Positions 1 to 8,206 of a stretch of 64,000 nucleotides of DNA are shown piece after piece. The position numbers and the translations under genes are program-made. The notes beneath the pieces are model-generated. The model had not been told where the DNA came from. It saw nothing but the letters and a program-made list of their open reading frames with translations, and searched no databases. The stretch is from Haloarcula rubripromontorii (GTDB lineage: Archaea > Halobacteriota > Halobacteria > Halobacteriales > Haloarculaceae). Location of the stretch: NCBI RefSeq assembly GCF_001280425.1, contig NZ_LIUF01000003.1, positions 372,001 to 436,000 on the forward strand, read 5' to 3'. Positions within the stretch are counted from its first letter, which is position 1, and the number at the start of each line of letters is the position of its first letter.

Positions 1-901
1 CCATGAGGTTGAACTGCGTCGTGTACTGGGTCTGGTAGCTGAGAATCCCGCCGACGATAGGCGACCATTTGGCCGCCTCCGGCGAGGTCGCCATGATCGA
101 GCTGAAGAAGTACTCGTTGTAGACGGCGATGAACGTCAGCACGGCCGCAGTCGCCACGCCCGGCGCGGACAGCGGCATGATGACGCGGAACAACGCGCCC
201 AGTCGCGTCGTTCCTTCGACCCGTGCTGCGTCCTCCAGCCCGTCCGGAATCTGGCCGTAGAACGTTGTCAGGATGAAGATTGACAGCGGCATAAACAGCG
301 CGCTGAACGGGAGTACCATCGACCCCGGCGTGTTCAGCAGCCGGGGTGGGGTAAACAGCGGAATGGACGTGAACGGTACCGTAATCGGCGCGTTGCCGGC
401 GAACGCCTGGAACAGCGGGATGACGAACGCGGCCGGCGGGAAGTAGCTGATCGCCAGGATACCGAGCATCAGCAGTGCGCGGCCGGGGAACCGGAGACGG
501 CCGAACACGTAGCCGGCGAGGCTGGCGACGAACAGCACGATGACCGTCGTCGTGACCGCCAGCGCGAAGCTGTTCAGCATGTACAGGTGGAACGGCACCT
601 GCTCGAAGACTGTGACGAACGCGCCCGGATTGAACCCCTTGGGGACCGGCAGCGGGAACGTTCCGCTGACGCCGAAGAGGTTCACCGTCGGAAGGAAGCT
701 GCCCGAGAGCAGGTTTCCTTCGGGCGTCACCGCCAGCACGACGAGCCAGTAGAAGGGGAACAGCGTCGTCACCAGGAAAAACACCATGGCCGCGTAGAAC
801 AACGCCCGGTACACTTTGTCCGGGTTCTGGATGGCGCTCTGTGTCCAGCGCTGCAGCGGTCCGTCGCTCGACTGCTCTTGGGTGTCCGTTGGCGTAGCCA
901 T
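1..901 (-). CDS. Carbohydrate ABC transporter permease, MalG-like (partial, runs off window)
   Basis: Inner-membrane permease of a CUT1-type sugar importer, paired with the permease that ends 1 nt upstream. The visible 300 codons show a hydrophilic N-terminus, several membrane helices and, near the end, the EAA loop read as DAARVEGTTRLGALFRVIMP, which contacts the ATPase in this family. The ATG at 899-901 follows the stop of the MalF-like gene after a single base, so the two are probably translated from one mRNA in the order binding protein, MalF-like, MalG-like. The C-terminus, and probably the ATPase gene, lie beyond base 1. The substrate cannot be read from sequence. Family call sure, substrate unknown. 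Confidence 0.93.
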   Translation of the reverse strand, partial: MATPTDTQEQSSDGPLQRWTQSAIQNPDKVYRALFYAAMVFFLVTTLFPFYWLVVLAVTPEGNLLSGSFLPTVNLFGVSGTFPLPVPKGFNPGAFVTVFEQVPFHLYMLNSFALAVTTTVIVLFVASLAGYVFGRLRFPGRALLMLGILAISYFPPAAFVIPLFQAFAGNAPITVPFTSIPLFTPPRLLNTPGSMVLPFSALFMPLSIFILTTFYGQIPDGLEDAARVEGTTRLGALFRVIMPLSAPGVATAAVLTFIAVYNEYFFSSIMATSPEAAKWSPIVGGILSYQTQYTTQFNLM

Positions 902-902
902 G

Positions 903-1883
903 TTAGATCGCGTCCTCCCCTTGCCAGACGATGAGTCCCATCACGACCGTCCCGATGATGGCGGCCGTCACGAACGCGATGGCCGCAGATGTCCCCTCGC
1001 GGGTGGTAAACGTCGCGACGACCATACACGATAGCGATGGCACAACGGTACAGCTCGACACCGTATCGATGATGCCGTACACCCGCATCGCCTGCACCGA
1101 GCGGAACAGGACCGCGACCCCGATAGTCGGCAGGATGAGCGGGAACGTGATGAGCTTGAACTGCTGCCACTTCGTCGCCCCGGCGACCTTCGCCACGTCG
1201 TACAGGCCCCGGTCGATGCTCTGCAGCCCAGCCAGAATGAGCAGGGCCATGAACGCCGACGTCTTCCAGATGTCGGCGACGATGATGATGAACGTCGCAC
1301 TCGGCGTGTCGTTGAGCGTGTTGGTCGGCGCGAGCAGGCCGAGATCCGCAAGCGGTGGCGTCAGGAACCCGACGTTTGAGTTGAACATCAGGAAGAAGAT
1401 CATCCCCTGAATGACGATTGGAACGGCCCACGGGATGATGATGGCCGCGCGAATCCACCGCCGACCGTAGAAGTCCTGGTCGAGGATGAGTGCCTGCCCG
1501 AGACCGATGAGCGTCTCGAAGAGCACGCTCACGACGGCGAATATTATCGTGACGACCAGTGCGCTGTTCAACAACGCACTCATGCCAAATCCTTCGGGAA
1601 GGAACGTCGTTCCGCCCGGCAGGAACCGGTTTTTCTCGCCGGTGAACAGCTCGATGTAGTTCCCAGCGCCGACGAAGGTAGTGCTCGAAAAGTCCGCCGA
1701 GAGCGCGAACAGCGACAGCTCGAAGGTCCGCAACAGCGGGTACAGCGCGACGATACCCAACAGCACGAACACGGGAATCAACAGCAGATACGCGTACTGC
1801 GTGTCGCTGAGGTTCTCCATCCACCGCATCACGCTGACGAGTGCCCCCGAGCGTCTGGATTCACGGCCGGTTTCTGTACTCAT
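903..1883 (-). CDS. Carbohydrate ABC transporter permease, MalF/UgpA-like
   Basis: A 326-residue membrane permease. About six hydrophobic helices can be seen, beginning with YAYLLLIPVFVLLGIVALYP near residue 31. The EAA loop near residue 235 reads YDVAKVAGATKWQQFKLITF, the ATPase docking motif of MalF-type subunits. It follows the binding-protein gene by 78 nt and precedes the MalG-like gene by 1 nt, giving the usual cassette order. A short Cys-containing stretch (SSCTVVPSLSC, near residue 280) sits in a predicted loop between late helices and is unusual for the family. Confident as a CUT1 permease, with no evidence on the sugar. Confidence 0.93.
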   Translation of the reverse strand: MSTETGRESRRSGALVSVMRWMENLSDTQYAYLLLIPVFVLLGIVALYPLLRTFELSLFALSADFSSTTFVGAGNYIELFTGEKNRFLPGGTTFLPEGFGMSALLNSALVVTIIFAVVSVLFETLIGLGQALILDQDFYGRRWIRAAIIIPWAVPIVIQGMIFFLMFNSNVGFLTPPLADLGLLAPTNTLNDTPSATFIIIVADIWKTSAFMALLILAGLQSIDRGLYDVAKVAGATKWQQFKLITFPLILPTIGVAVLFRSVQAMRVYGIIDTVSSCTVVPSLSCMVVATFTTREGTSAAIAFVTAAIIGTVVMGLIVWQGEDAI

Positions 1884-1961
1884 TTGGTTACCTCCGTCCG
1901 TCGTTTGAATGTGTCATGGTAAATAATCACAGGGATGGTTTTGTAACGCTGGCCTGTGGCT

Positions 1962-3491
1962 TCAGGCTTGCTCGGTCTCTTCCAGCGCGGACTCAAGCGT
2001 CGCCATCGCGTCGGCCGAGGAGGCTTCCTGACCGACTGCGCGGTTCGCTTGCTGTGCGATCTTGCTGGACTGGTCGCTCCAGACAGCCGTCACCGGGCGC
2101 GGCATCGTGTTGTTACCGGCGACCTGCAGCGTGTCCATGTACCGGCCGACGACGGGCACGTTCTGGGCCTCGCTGGAGTTGAACAGTTCGGGCCGCGGCG
2201 GCAGCCATCCCTGAACGGACAGTAGCGTGAGCTGGAAGTCCGGCTGCATTGCGGCGCGAATGACCTGCGTCACGGCGTCTGTGTTGTCGCTGTTGGGGTT
2301 GACCGTCATATGCCAGCCACCGAGCGCGGCCGTGGAGCCACCCGTGCCGGGCTGTGCCGCCTCGCTCTCGGGCACAGCGTATGGAATCGGCATCGCACCG
2401 AGGTTTTCGCCGAGTGCCGGATCGTCTGTTTCCTCCGGGTTACGGCCGCCGAGTGCCAGCGAGTAGGGCCAGTTCCGGTGGAAGACGGCATTGCCGTTGA
2501 CGAACGGCGCGCGAGCGTCTTCCTCCTTCCAGCCGAGGATTTCGGTCGGGGTGAAGCCGCCGCCGTAGCCCTCAAACTGGCCGCCGAAGTCCTCGTCGTG
2601 GACGAACTTCCGCATCATGTTCAGCGAGTTGATGACCTCGTCGTTGTTGACCGTAATCGGCCGCTCGCCGATGGGGCCAAAGAGGTTGTCGCGGCCGCCG
2701 AAGTACGCGCCGCCCCACGAGGACATGACTTCGTTGAACGTACAGCAGGAGGTCCCCTCGTAGATGTCCCACTGGGTCGTGAAGCCGAAGTCGACGTCGG
2801 CGTTGTCGTAGGTGTCCGCTGCGATGTTCGACCACTCCTCCCAGGTCATCGGCTCGGTCGCCCAGTTGTTGCTCTCGGGGCTGTAGCCGGCCTCCTCAAC
2901 GAGGTCCTTGCGGTACTGCATCGTCGGGAAGTCCGGGAACACCGGGACGCCGTACAGGTTCCCGTTGCTCGGGTTCCGAGCCGTATCGGTAAACGCCGAG
3001 AAGTAGTTGTCCGAGACATCCGAGAGGAGTTCCTCCGGCAGCGTTTCGGAGAGGTTCTGTAGCTGTCCCCGCTGGATGAAGATGTTCGTCCAGCCGTTGT
3101 CCATCAGGAACATGTCCGGGTTCGTCTCGCCGGCCGAGAGCAGTCGGTTGTAGTTCGCCCGAGCCGCACCGGTGTCCTGGTCACGCGGAACGAATTCGAT
3201 CTCGATGGAGTCCGGCAGGCCGTTGTCGTGCAGCGCCTGCTTGATTGCGGGGCCGTTGTTCTGGACGGCCACCGGGTCGAAGCCCCACTGCACAGTCGTC
3301 GTCTCCCCGCCGCTTCCGTCACCGGTCGATCCGCCGTCGCCGCCGTCACCGCCGCCACCATCGCCACCGCCGACGAAGTCAGCACAGCCCGCTAGTCCAC
3401 CGACAACACCTGCTGCTCCGGCGGCACGGACGAACCGTCGCCGGGAGACGCCTGTTGAGTTCCGCTCGCCGCTTGTGCCATTGTCCGACAT
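1962..3491 (-). CDS. Tat-exported lipoprotein, extracellular sugar-binding protein (family 1)
   Basis: Solute-binding lipoprotein of the ABC importer. The N-terminus has a twin-arginine motif (RRRF at residues 17-20) and a lipobox LAGC (33-36), so it is probably folded, exported through Tat and anchored by lipid at Cys36. A Gly/Asp-rich linker (about 40-65) separates the anchor from a roughly 440-residue periplasmic-binding fold of the MalE/UgpB type. It is first in the cassette, followed by two permeases. The start is fixed by the Tat signal and by a TATA-like CCTTAAAGG about 31 nt upstream. It sits 232 nt beyond the TrmB-type regulator on the same strand, which suggests local control. Substrate unknown. 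Confidence 0.94.
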   Translation of the reverse strand: MSDNGTSGERNSTGVSRRRFVRAAGAAGVVGGLAGCADFVGGGDGGGGDGGDGGSTGDGSGGETTTVQWGFDPVAVQNNGPAIKQALHDNGLPDSIEIEFVPRDQDTGAARANYNRLLSAGETNPDMFLMDNGWTNIFIQRGQLQNLSETLPEELLSDVSDNYFSAFTDTARNPSNGNLYGVPVFPDFPTMQYRKDLVEEAGYSPESNNWATEPMTWEEWSNIAADTYDNADVDFGFTTQWDIYEGTSCCTFNEVMSSWGGAYFGGRDNLFGPIGERPITVNNDEVINSLNMMRKFVHDEDFGGQFEGYGGGFTPTEILGWKEEDARAPFVNGNAVFHRNWPYSLALGGRNPEETDDPALGENLGAMPIPYAVPESEAAQPGTGGSTAALGGWHMTVNPNSDNTDAVTQVIRAAMQPDFQLTLLSVQGWLPPRPELFNSSEAQNVPVVGRYMDTLQVAGNNTMPRPVTAVWSDQSSKIAQQANRAVGQEASSADAMATLESALEETEQA

Positions 3492-3517
3492 ATCTATTCT
3501 GAGCTATCCCGGACGCA

Positions 3518-3526
3518 CCTTAAAGG
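3518..3526 (-). promoter_or_regulatory. TATA-like element before the sugar-binding protein
   Basis: CCTTAAAGG is centred about 31 nt before the ATG at 3491, consistent with a transcript carrying a leader of about 5 nt. The 3'-adjacent AT-rich block (3527-3620) separates this promoter from the TrmB gene. Confidence 0.5.
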
Positions 3527-3536
3527 TTGTCCATAA

Positions 3537-3556
3537 TTAACCACAGGTGTTGTTAA
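3537..3556. promoter_or_regulatory. Inverted repeat upstream of the ABC cassette promoter (possible operator)
   Basis: TTAAC, a 10-nt spacer and GTTAA form a perfect 5-bp inverted repeat just upstream of the TATA element of the sugar-binding protein gene. That is where an archaeal activator would sit. It does not match the TACT-N7/8-GAGTA motif reported for Halobacterium TrmB, so assigning it to the neighbouring regulator is a guess. Confidence 0.3.
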
Positions 3557-3723
3557 CTGTCGGCCGCAGCCCAGCAGACGTGATATATTATTGACCAGTA
3601 GTCAGTGTATAAATCTTTCAGTATATATACGCACGGATAAGTCAAACAGCCGTTTGCTACACGGAGAGTCTCAAACGCGCAAACTGAGGGACAGTTTACT
3701 GCTCCGGAAAACCGGCGTCTGTG

Positions 3724-4800
3724 TCACTCGTACGTGACGTCCGTAATCGTAATTTCGGTCGCTTCGATTTCCTCGATGACGGCCCCCCAGCCGCCGACTT
3801 CGTACGTCCCGTTATCCGTGGCCAGCGTCGCGCTGATTCGGCCGGCCATCTGGGCAAGCGGGACCGGGTCCGTCCGTCCGATGCTACTCCCGGTGTAGTC
3901 GACGGCGGTGATGCGCCCGGTCAGATCGACCGACTCCTTCGTTTCCGTGTCGTACCCCCCGACGGTAGCCTCGATAATCGCGTCCTCATTCAACAGCGGT
4001 TCGATGTCGCGGACAGCGTGGCGAAGGTCGACGTACGTTGTCGGGGTTTCCGGCGTCCGCTCGGTGTACAGTGTGTCCCAGATCTCCCACAGACAGGTCA
4101 GGAAAAACCAGTGGAAGACGTAGGTGTGGGTCCGGTCCTTGACGAGCACACCGTACTCATTGACCGAGGCGTGATGGGGCGCAAAACACGTCCAGGTCCG
4201 GTCGACAAGCACGAAAAACGGGGCCGGAATCTCGCGATTCCGGGCCTCCGTACAGGTCCCTTCGATGTCGGAAAGCGGCGGGACTTCCTCGCCAGGACTC
4301 GTGCAGATGCTGAGTTTGATGTTCACACCGCGGTCGTGGGCGGCAATGAGTTCCTCACGAAGCGCGTAGAACTGCTCCGGGCCCACACCGACCTGAATCT
4401 GGTTTTCGGCCGCTTCGATGAGTTCCCGGGCCCGGCTGACGACCGTTTCGAACCGCTTGACGATACTGACCTCGTGCTCGGATATCTCGGGCTGGTTCCA
4501 GCGTTCCTCGATGGTCTCGGCCGCGTCGAGGTACTTGCTTGACCGTGACCGCAGGTCCTCTAACACCTCGTCGGGGTTGCGCGCGCGGGCGGTCAGGCTG
4601 TCTTGCTGGAACGTCTCGATGTACCCCTTCGACTCCAGGTCCCGGAGTACGTCGTATATCCGCGGGTCCGGAACGTCACAGGAATCGGCGATGTCCGTCG
4701 CCGATGCGGTCCCCAGCCCCAGCAACGCCACGTAAGCCTCCGCCTGATACGGAGAGAGACCGGCATCTTCGAGGACATCGGTTAGTTCGCTGTCGTCCAT
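3724..4800 (-). CDS. TrmB family sugar-responsive transcriptional regulator
   Basis: A 358-residue regulator. The N-terminal winged helix (residues about 5-75, LSPYQAEAYVALLGLGTASA then DPRIYDVLRDLESKGYIE) is typical of TrmB. A coiled-coil segment follows (about 80-125), then a PLD-like effector domain and a C-terminal beta domain, matching full-length TrmB rather than short TrmB-like proteins. In characterised archaea these proteins bind sugars and control ABC transporters or glycolysis. The gene lies immediately upstream of and co-oriented with the sugar ABC cassette, so control of that cassette is the simplest role (inference). The stop is 232 nt before the binding-protein start. Family call strong, target and ligand unproven. 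Confidence 0.92.
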   Translation of the reverse strand: MDDSELTDVLEDAGLSPYQAEAYVALLGLGTASATDIADSCDVPDPRIYDVLRDLESKGYIETFQQDSLTARARNPDEVLEDLRSRSSKYLDAAETIEERWNQPEISEHEVSIVKRFETVVSRARELIEAAENQIQVGVGPEQFYALREELIAAHDRGVNIKLSICTSPGEEVPPLSDIEGTCTEARNREIPAPFFVLVDRTWTCFAPHHASVNEYGVLVKDRTHTYVFHWFFLTCLWEIWDTLYTERTPETPTTYVDLRHAVRDIEPLLNEDAIIEATVGGYDTETKESVDLTGRITAVDYTGSSIGRTDPVPLAQMAGRISATLATDNGTYEVGGWGAVIEEIEATEITITDVTYE

Positions 4801-4860
4801 GTGTATACAGGGAAACTGAGTACGCAGTTAACGTGCATGGTTATCCATCGAGGTCACTCG

Positions 4861-5850
4861 TCAGTCCTTGCCCTCGACGGGCCACTGTGGTTGTTTCGGG
4901 GCCTCGATTCGGGCACACTCCTCGTCGGTCAGGTCGACATCGAGCGCTCCGACGTTCTCCTCAAGATGGTCCATCGTCCGCGGGCCGATTATCGGCGCGT
5001 CGACGACATCCTGCTGGCAGAGCCACGCCAGACTGACCTGCGCCGGCGTCGCGTCTTTCGCGTCTGCAATCGCCTGCACCTCGTCGAGGACCGCCCAGTT
5101 TTCGTCGCTGAACCGGTTCGCCGTGTACTCGTCCGTACTCGCCCGCCCTTCGGATAGATCGTCGTCGCGGTCGTACTTCCCGGCGAGGAAGCCGCCGGCC
5201 AGCGGCGACCACGGAATGACACCGACTCCCTCCATCTCGCACACGGGCAGGAGGTTTGCCTCCTCGTGGCGGTCGACCGCGTTGTACTCCGGCTGCATCG
5301 AGACGAACCGCTCGTACCCCTCGACGTCCGCGGTGTACAGCGCCTTCTGGAACTTCCAGTTGGCCATCGTACTCGCACCGATGTACCGGACCAGCCCTTC
5401 GTCGACGAGATACGTCAGCGCGTCCAATGTCTCCTCAATGGGCGTGTCGTCGTCCCATCGATGGATCTGGTAGAGGTCGAGATAGTCGACACCGAGGCGG
5501 TCCAGCGTGGCGTGACACTGGTCGATGATGTGTTTCTTCGAAAGCCCGCTGCCGTTCGGCCCGTCGTGCATGTCGAAGTACACCTTCGAGGCTAGGACCA
5601 GTTCGTCGCGTCGGGCGGAGTCGACAGCATCGCCGAGTATCCGCTCGCTTTCGCCGTTCGAATACGCGTTGGCTGTATCGAAGAAGTTGATACCCAGATC
5701 CAGCGCCCGTTCGAGTATTCGGCGGCTCTCGTCCTCGTCATTTACCATCCAGGGCTCGGCGCTCCCGAAGTTCATCGTTCCGAGACAGAGTTCGGACACG
5801 TCGAGGCCTGTCGACCCGAGCGTGGTGTATGTCACCGTCGAATCGTTCAT
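4861..5850 (-). CDS. Aldo/keto reductase
   Basis: A 329-residue NAD(P)H-dependent oxidoreductase with the (beta/alpha)8 AKR fold. The catalytic tetrad is visible: Asp58 and Tyr63 in FDTANAYSNGESER, Lys89 in LASKVYF, His130 in LYQIHRWD. The start at 5850 (MNDSTVTYTTLG) is preferred over an in-frame start 78 nt further out, because AKRs begin just before the TTLGSTGL strand and because a TTAAAG element sits 26 nt upstream of this ATG. It lies downstream of the TrmB gene on the same strand but has its own promoter. It may reduce a sugar or an aldehyde; the substrate is not deducible. Confidence 0.92.
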   Translation of the reverse strand: MNDSTVTYTTLGSTGLDVSELCLGTMNFGSAEPWMVNDEDESRRILERALDLGINFFDTANAYSNGESERILGDAVDSARRDELVLASKVYFDMHDGPNGSGLSKKHIIDQCHATLDRLGVDYLDLYQIHRWDDDTPIEETLDALTYLVDEGLVRYIGASTMANWKFQKALYTADVEGYERFVSMQPEYNAVDRHEEANLLPVCEMEGVGVIPWSPLAGGFLAGKYDRDDDLSEGRASTDEYTANRFSDENWAVLDEVQAIADAKDATPAQVSLAWLCQQDVVDAPIIGPRTMDHLEENVGALDVDLTDEECARIEAPKQPQWPVEGKD

Positions 5851-5873
5851 GGCACTTCGTACCACAGCTGTTG

Positions 5874-5879
5874 TTAAAG
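5874..5879 (-). promoter_or_regulatory. TATA element of the aldo/keto reductase (leaderless)
   Basis: Reads CTTTAA on the minus strand, centred 26-27 nt before the ATG at 5850. This is the spacing of a leaderless haloarchaeal promoter and it supports the shorter start. Confidence 0.55.
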
Positions 5880-5945
5880 AATTTTGGGACTGCATATCGT
5901 TGTCCAAACGTGAGCCGGAAATCCCCACCGAATAGTCCTACTCCG

Positions 5946-6782
5946 ATGGACGCACTCGAAACCCTCAGAGACGAGTCCTACACCGGAGCGAACAGGTGCT
6001 GGCCGTGTACGGTCCTGAATCTCGGCCTCGTTGGAGCGCTTGTCATGTTCCTGCGCGGCCGCCGTCCGCGGTCGAGCCTACTGGTCGCCGTTGTCGGCGT
6101 CGCGATTGTCTATCTCCGAGGGTATCTGGTCCCGTACACGCCCGAATTTGCCCCGCGGCTGGTGGCGGCGTCACCGGTACCGGACGAGTGGTTCCACGGA
6201 GAGCCAGCACACGGAGAGACATCCCAAGACGACGTGACCCGACGGGAAAACGAGTCGCTGGCCGACGACGTAGAGATAGACGGCGAAACCGTCTTCCGGG
6301 AGCTTTCGGCAGCCGGCGTCATCGAAGCCGAGGGAGAACAACTGTTTCTCACGACGACTGTAGACACGGCGTGGCACGAGCGGATGGCCGAGCTGACCGA
6401 CGACTCGCTTGACGCCCTCGCCGCGGCGCTGCAGGCGTCACTTCCAGAAGTTGACGCTGCTGAACCGTACGTCGACGACGCGGAGTGGATCGCACTCGGC
6501 GCGGACCACACGCAGCTCCTCCCTCGTCCGGTGGTCGTCGCCGAGCTCGCAGCGTACGAGGTCCTCGGCGAACGTCTCGACGACGAGCGGCTCAGAGTCG
6601 CCGGCGCGGAAGCGTTCCGGATGTTCCTCGACAGATGCCCAGTATGTGACTCAGAGCTGGTCGAGTCGTCGGCGGTGTCGTGCTGTGGCGGCCATCTCGG
6701 ACCGCGTCAGGACCCCGACGAGACGCTGGTCTGTCCGACCTGCGAGCAACGACTCTACACGTTTGAACTGAGCGATTCCTGA
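5946..6782 (+). CDS. Haloarchaeal membrane protein with N-terminal CWPC and C-terminal zinc-ribbon cysteines
   Basis: A 278-residue protein of no recognised function. The N-terminus carries RCWPC (Cys18 and Cys21) directly before two membrane helices (about 22-37 and 43-61). A long soluble acidic part follows and ends in three cysteine pairs: CPVC (231-234), CC (246-247) and CPTC (263-266), which look like a zinc ribbon. The ATG at 5946 puts CWPC next to the membrane; longer in-frame starts overlap the divergent aldo/keto reductase promoter and are less likely. It is transcribed divergently from that reductase. The topology places either the CWPC pair or the ribbon on the cytoplasmic side, which cannot be settled here. 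Confidence 0.8.
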   Translation: MDALETLRDESYTGANRCWPCTVLNLGLVGALVMFLRGRRPRSSLLVAVVGVAIVYLRGYLVPYTPEFAPRLVAASPVPDEWFHGEPAHGETSQDDVTRRENESLADDVEIDGETVFRELSAAGVIEAEGEQLFLTTTVDTAWHERMAELTDDSLDALAAALQASLPEVDAAEPYVDDAEWIALGADHTQLLPRPVVVAELAAYEVLGERLDDERLRVAGAEAFRMFLDRCPVCDSELVESSAVSCCGGHLGPRQDPDETLVCPTCEQRLYTFELSDS

Positions 6783-7032
6783 ATCCAGTCACTCAAAGCT
6801 GGGGACCGGCTAGTCGGCATTCAGGACGCGCTCTGGGTTCGGAGCTAAGCCAATGGACGACGAACGGGGGGAGGCCCCGCCTGACCGCTGGTGCGTGCGG
6901 TCCCGTGGACAACCATGCTGCGTGGCAGACAGGTAACGTCGGCCGGGTTGGGGGTGGTGGGAACGATGTGATCAAACAGCGGCCTCACATAGTTCCGGAC
7001 TGCAGGGGGAATGTACCCAGCCATTAGAATGC

Positions 7033-7048
7033 TACAACTGCTGTTGTA
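7033..7048. promoter_or_regulatory. Perfect 6-4-6 inverted repeat upstream of the GfcR-like gene
   Basis: TACAAC-TGCT-GTTGTA is a perfect palindrome with a 4-nt spacer, ending 30 nt upstream of the TATA box. It fits an operator for the adjacent HTH regulator or another factor; the binding protein is inferred only from position. Confidence 0.45.
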
Positions 7049-7078
7049 AATAGATTCCGGTGGCTGAAGAACACTGCC

Positions 7079-7086
7079 TATTAAAT
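7079..7086 (+). promoter_or_regulatory. TATA box of the GfcR-like gene
   Basis: TATTAAAT centred about 27 nt upstream of the ATG at 7109. The nearer ATG at 7101 runs into a stop after three codons, so the leaderless start at 7109 is chosen. Confidence 0.6.
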
Positions 7087-7108
7087 CCTCGCACACGGAG
7101 ATGATGGT

Positions 7109-7747
7109 ATGAAGAACATTGACGACCTCGTCGACAGCGCGTCCGACTTGGCACAGCGTGGCCTCTCTAAGGGCGAGATTGCTGACGAGCTCAACGTCTC
7201 ACGGGAGACGGCAAGTTGGCTTGTCGAACGCAGCGGCACCGGCACGGAACCGGACACGAGCGACGACGGCGGTCCCCACGACATCCACGTCGACTGGTCC
7301 GCTGTCGGACGTGACAGCAACCGGCTCTATCACGCGGGCGCGGCGATGGCGGACCTGCTCTCGAAGAAAGGCGACGACGTGGACCTTACTATCGGCATCG
7401 AGAAGGCCGGCGCGCCGCTTGCGACGACCGTTGCGCGGGAACTGGAAACAGACCTCGGGACGTACGCCCCGACCAAACACCAGTGGGACGACGACGAGAG
7501 CGAGACCACCGACGGCTCCTTCTCCCGGAACTTCGCCCAGATTCGGAACCGCGACTGCTACGTCGTCGACGACACCATCACGAGCGGCAAGACGATGGGC
7601 GAGACCATCGACGCGATCCACGAACAGGGCGGCAACCCCGTGGCCTGCGTCGTGCTGGCTGACAAGCGCGGTGTCGGCGACATCCGCGGCGTCCCGGTGT
7701 ACTCTCTGTTGCAGGTCATCCGAGTCGGGAGCGACGGCGACTCGTAA
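7109..7747 (+). CDS. gfcR: GfcR-like transcriptional regulator (HTH plus phosphoribosyltransferase domain)
   Basis: A 212-residue protein formerly annotated in many genomes as an orotate phosphoribosyltransferase-like protein. An N-terminal HTH (about residues 8-42, GLSKGEIADELNVSRETASW) is joined to a type I PRTase fold whose PRPP loop reads YVVDDTITSGKT (151-162). In Haloferax volcanii the protein of this architecture, GfcR, activates genes for galactose, fructose and glucose breakdown, and the PRTase part is thought to sense rather than catalyse. Position near a TrmB-regulated sugar importer fits that role. It is followed by a 65-codon haloarchaeal gene. Architecture is seen; the regulon is inferred from the homologue. 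Confidence 0.88.
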   Translation: MKNIDDLVDSASDLAQRGLSKGEIADELNVSRETASWLVERSGTGTEPDTSDDGGPHDIHVDWSAVGRDSNRLYHAGAAMADLLSKKGDDVDLTIGIEKAGAPLATTVARELETDLGTYAPTKHQWDDDESETTDGSFSRNFAQIRNRDCYVVDDTITSGKTMGETIDAIHEQGGNPVACVVLADKRGVGDIRGVPVYSLLQVIRVGSDGDS

Positions 7748-7853
7748 CGGTTCTGCCCGGCTGTTTCGAGCACGTTGTTCGCTGCCCGGTCACCGAACCG
7801 ACGTGGCCGCACGAGAGACTATCCTTTTATTCGTGCCGTGCGTAATTCGTGGC

Positions 7854-8051
7854 ATGACTGTACTGTCGTTTGACGAACAGGGCGTGGATGTCGTCTACGA
7901 GGGGACGGAGTTCCGCCTCGAAAAGGCCCTCATCGAGGATGCTATCCAGAAGTCGTATCCGAACGTCACCGACCACGAGGTGTTGCAGATGGTCGAGCCG
8001 GAACCGGCGCTGTCGGGAGAGCCACAGCGTATCGCCGAAATCGTGAACTGA
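7854..8051 (+). CDS. Small conserved haloarchaeal protein (DUF5800-like)
   Basis: A 65-residue acidic protein beginning MTVLSFDEQGVDVVYEGTEF. I recall this as a small family found throughout haloarchaea (probably DUF5800), without known function. The start at 7854 is chosen because the conserved family sequence starts at this Met and an AT-rich CCTTTTATT block lies about 25-30 nt upstream. It has no membrane segment, no Cys and a predicted alpha/beta pattern. It lies between the regulator and the thiolase, in the same orientation but with separate promoters. Confidence 0.72.
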   Translation: MTVLSFDEQGVDVVYEGTEFRLEKALIEDAIQKSYPNVTDHEVLQMVEPEPALSGEPQRIAEIVN

Positions 8052-8177
8052 CACGACCTAGTTCCCTTGAGGGCTACAGTTCCGTTGTGAGAAGTAATTC
8101 TGGCCGAGAACGCATATCCCGTTTGCAGGCGTTTAAGCAGGCGAATATGCGCTAATTAAGCACCCGAGCAGTAGGCA

Positions 8178-8183
8178 TTTAAG
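8178..8183 (+). promoter_or_regulatory. TATA element of the thiolase operon
   Basis: TTTAAG centred 26-27 nt before the ATG at 8207. This decides for the ATG start over a GTG two codons upstream (8201), which would lie at or before the expected transcription start. Confidence 0.6.
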
Positions 8184-8206
8184 CCGTCAGCGCGCACTGG
8201 GTGATA

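Larger units (their letters stand above)
6783..7108. other. Gene-poor interval before the GfcR-like regulator
   Basis: 326 nt without a convincing gene. The minus-strand frame at 6845-7096 (83 codons) has no recognisable domain or promoter. The interval ends with an inverted repeat at 7033-7048 and a TATA box at 7079-7086 that serve the downstream regulator. No tRNA-like or RNase P/SRP-like consensus was recognised. Confidence 0.5.

Noticed and set aside
6845-7096. 83-codon minus-strand frame before the GfcR-like gene
   Set aside because: No domain, it covers the palindrome and TATA of the downstream gene, and has no promoter of its own.
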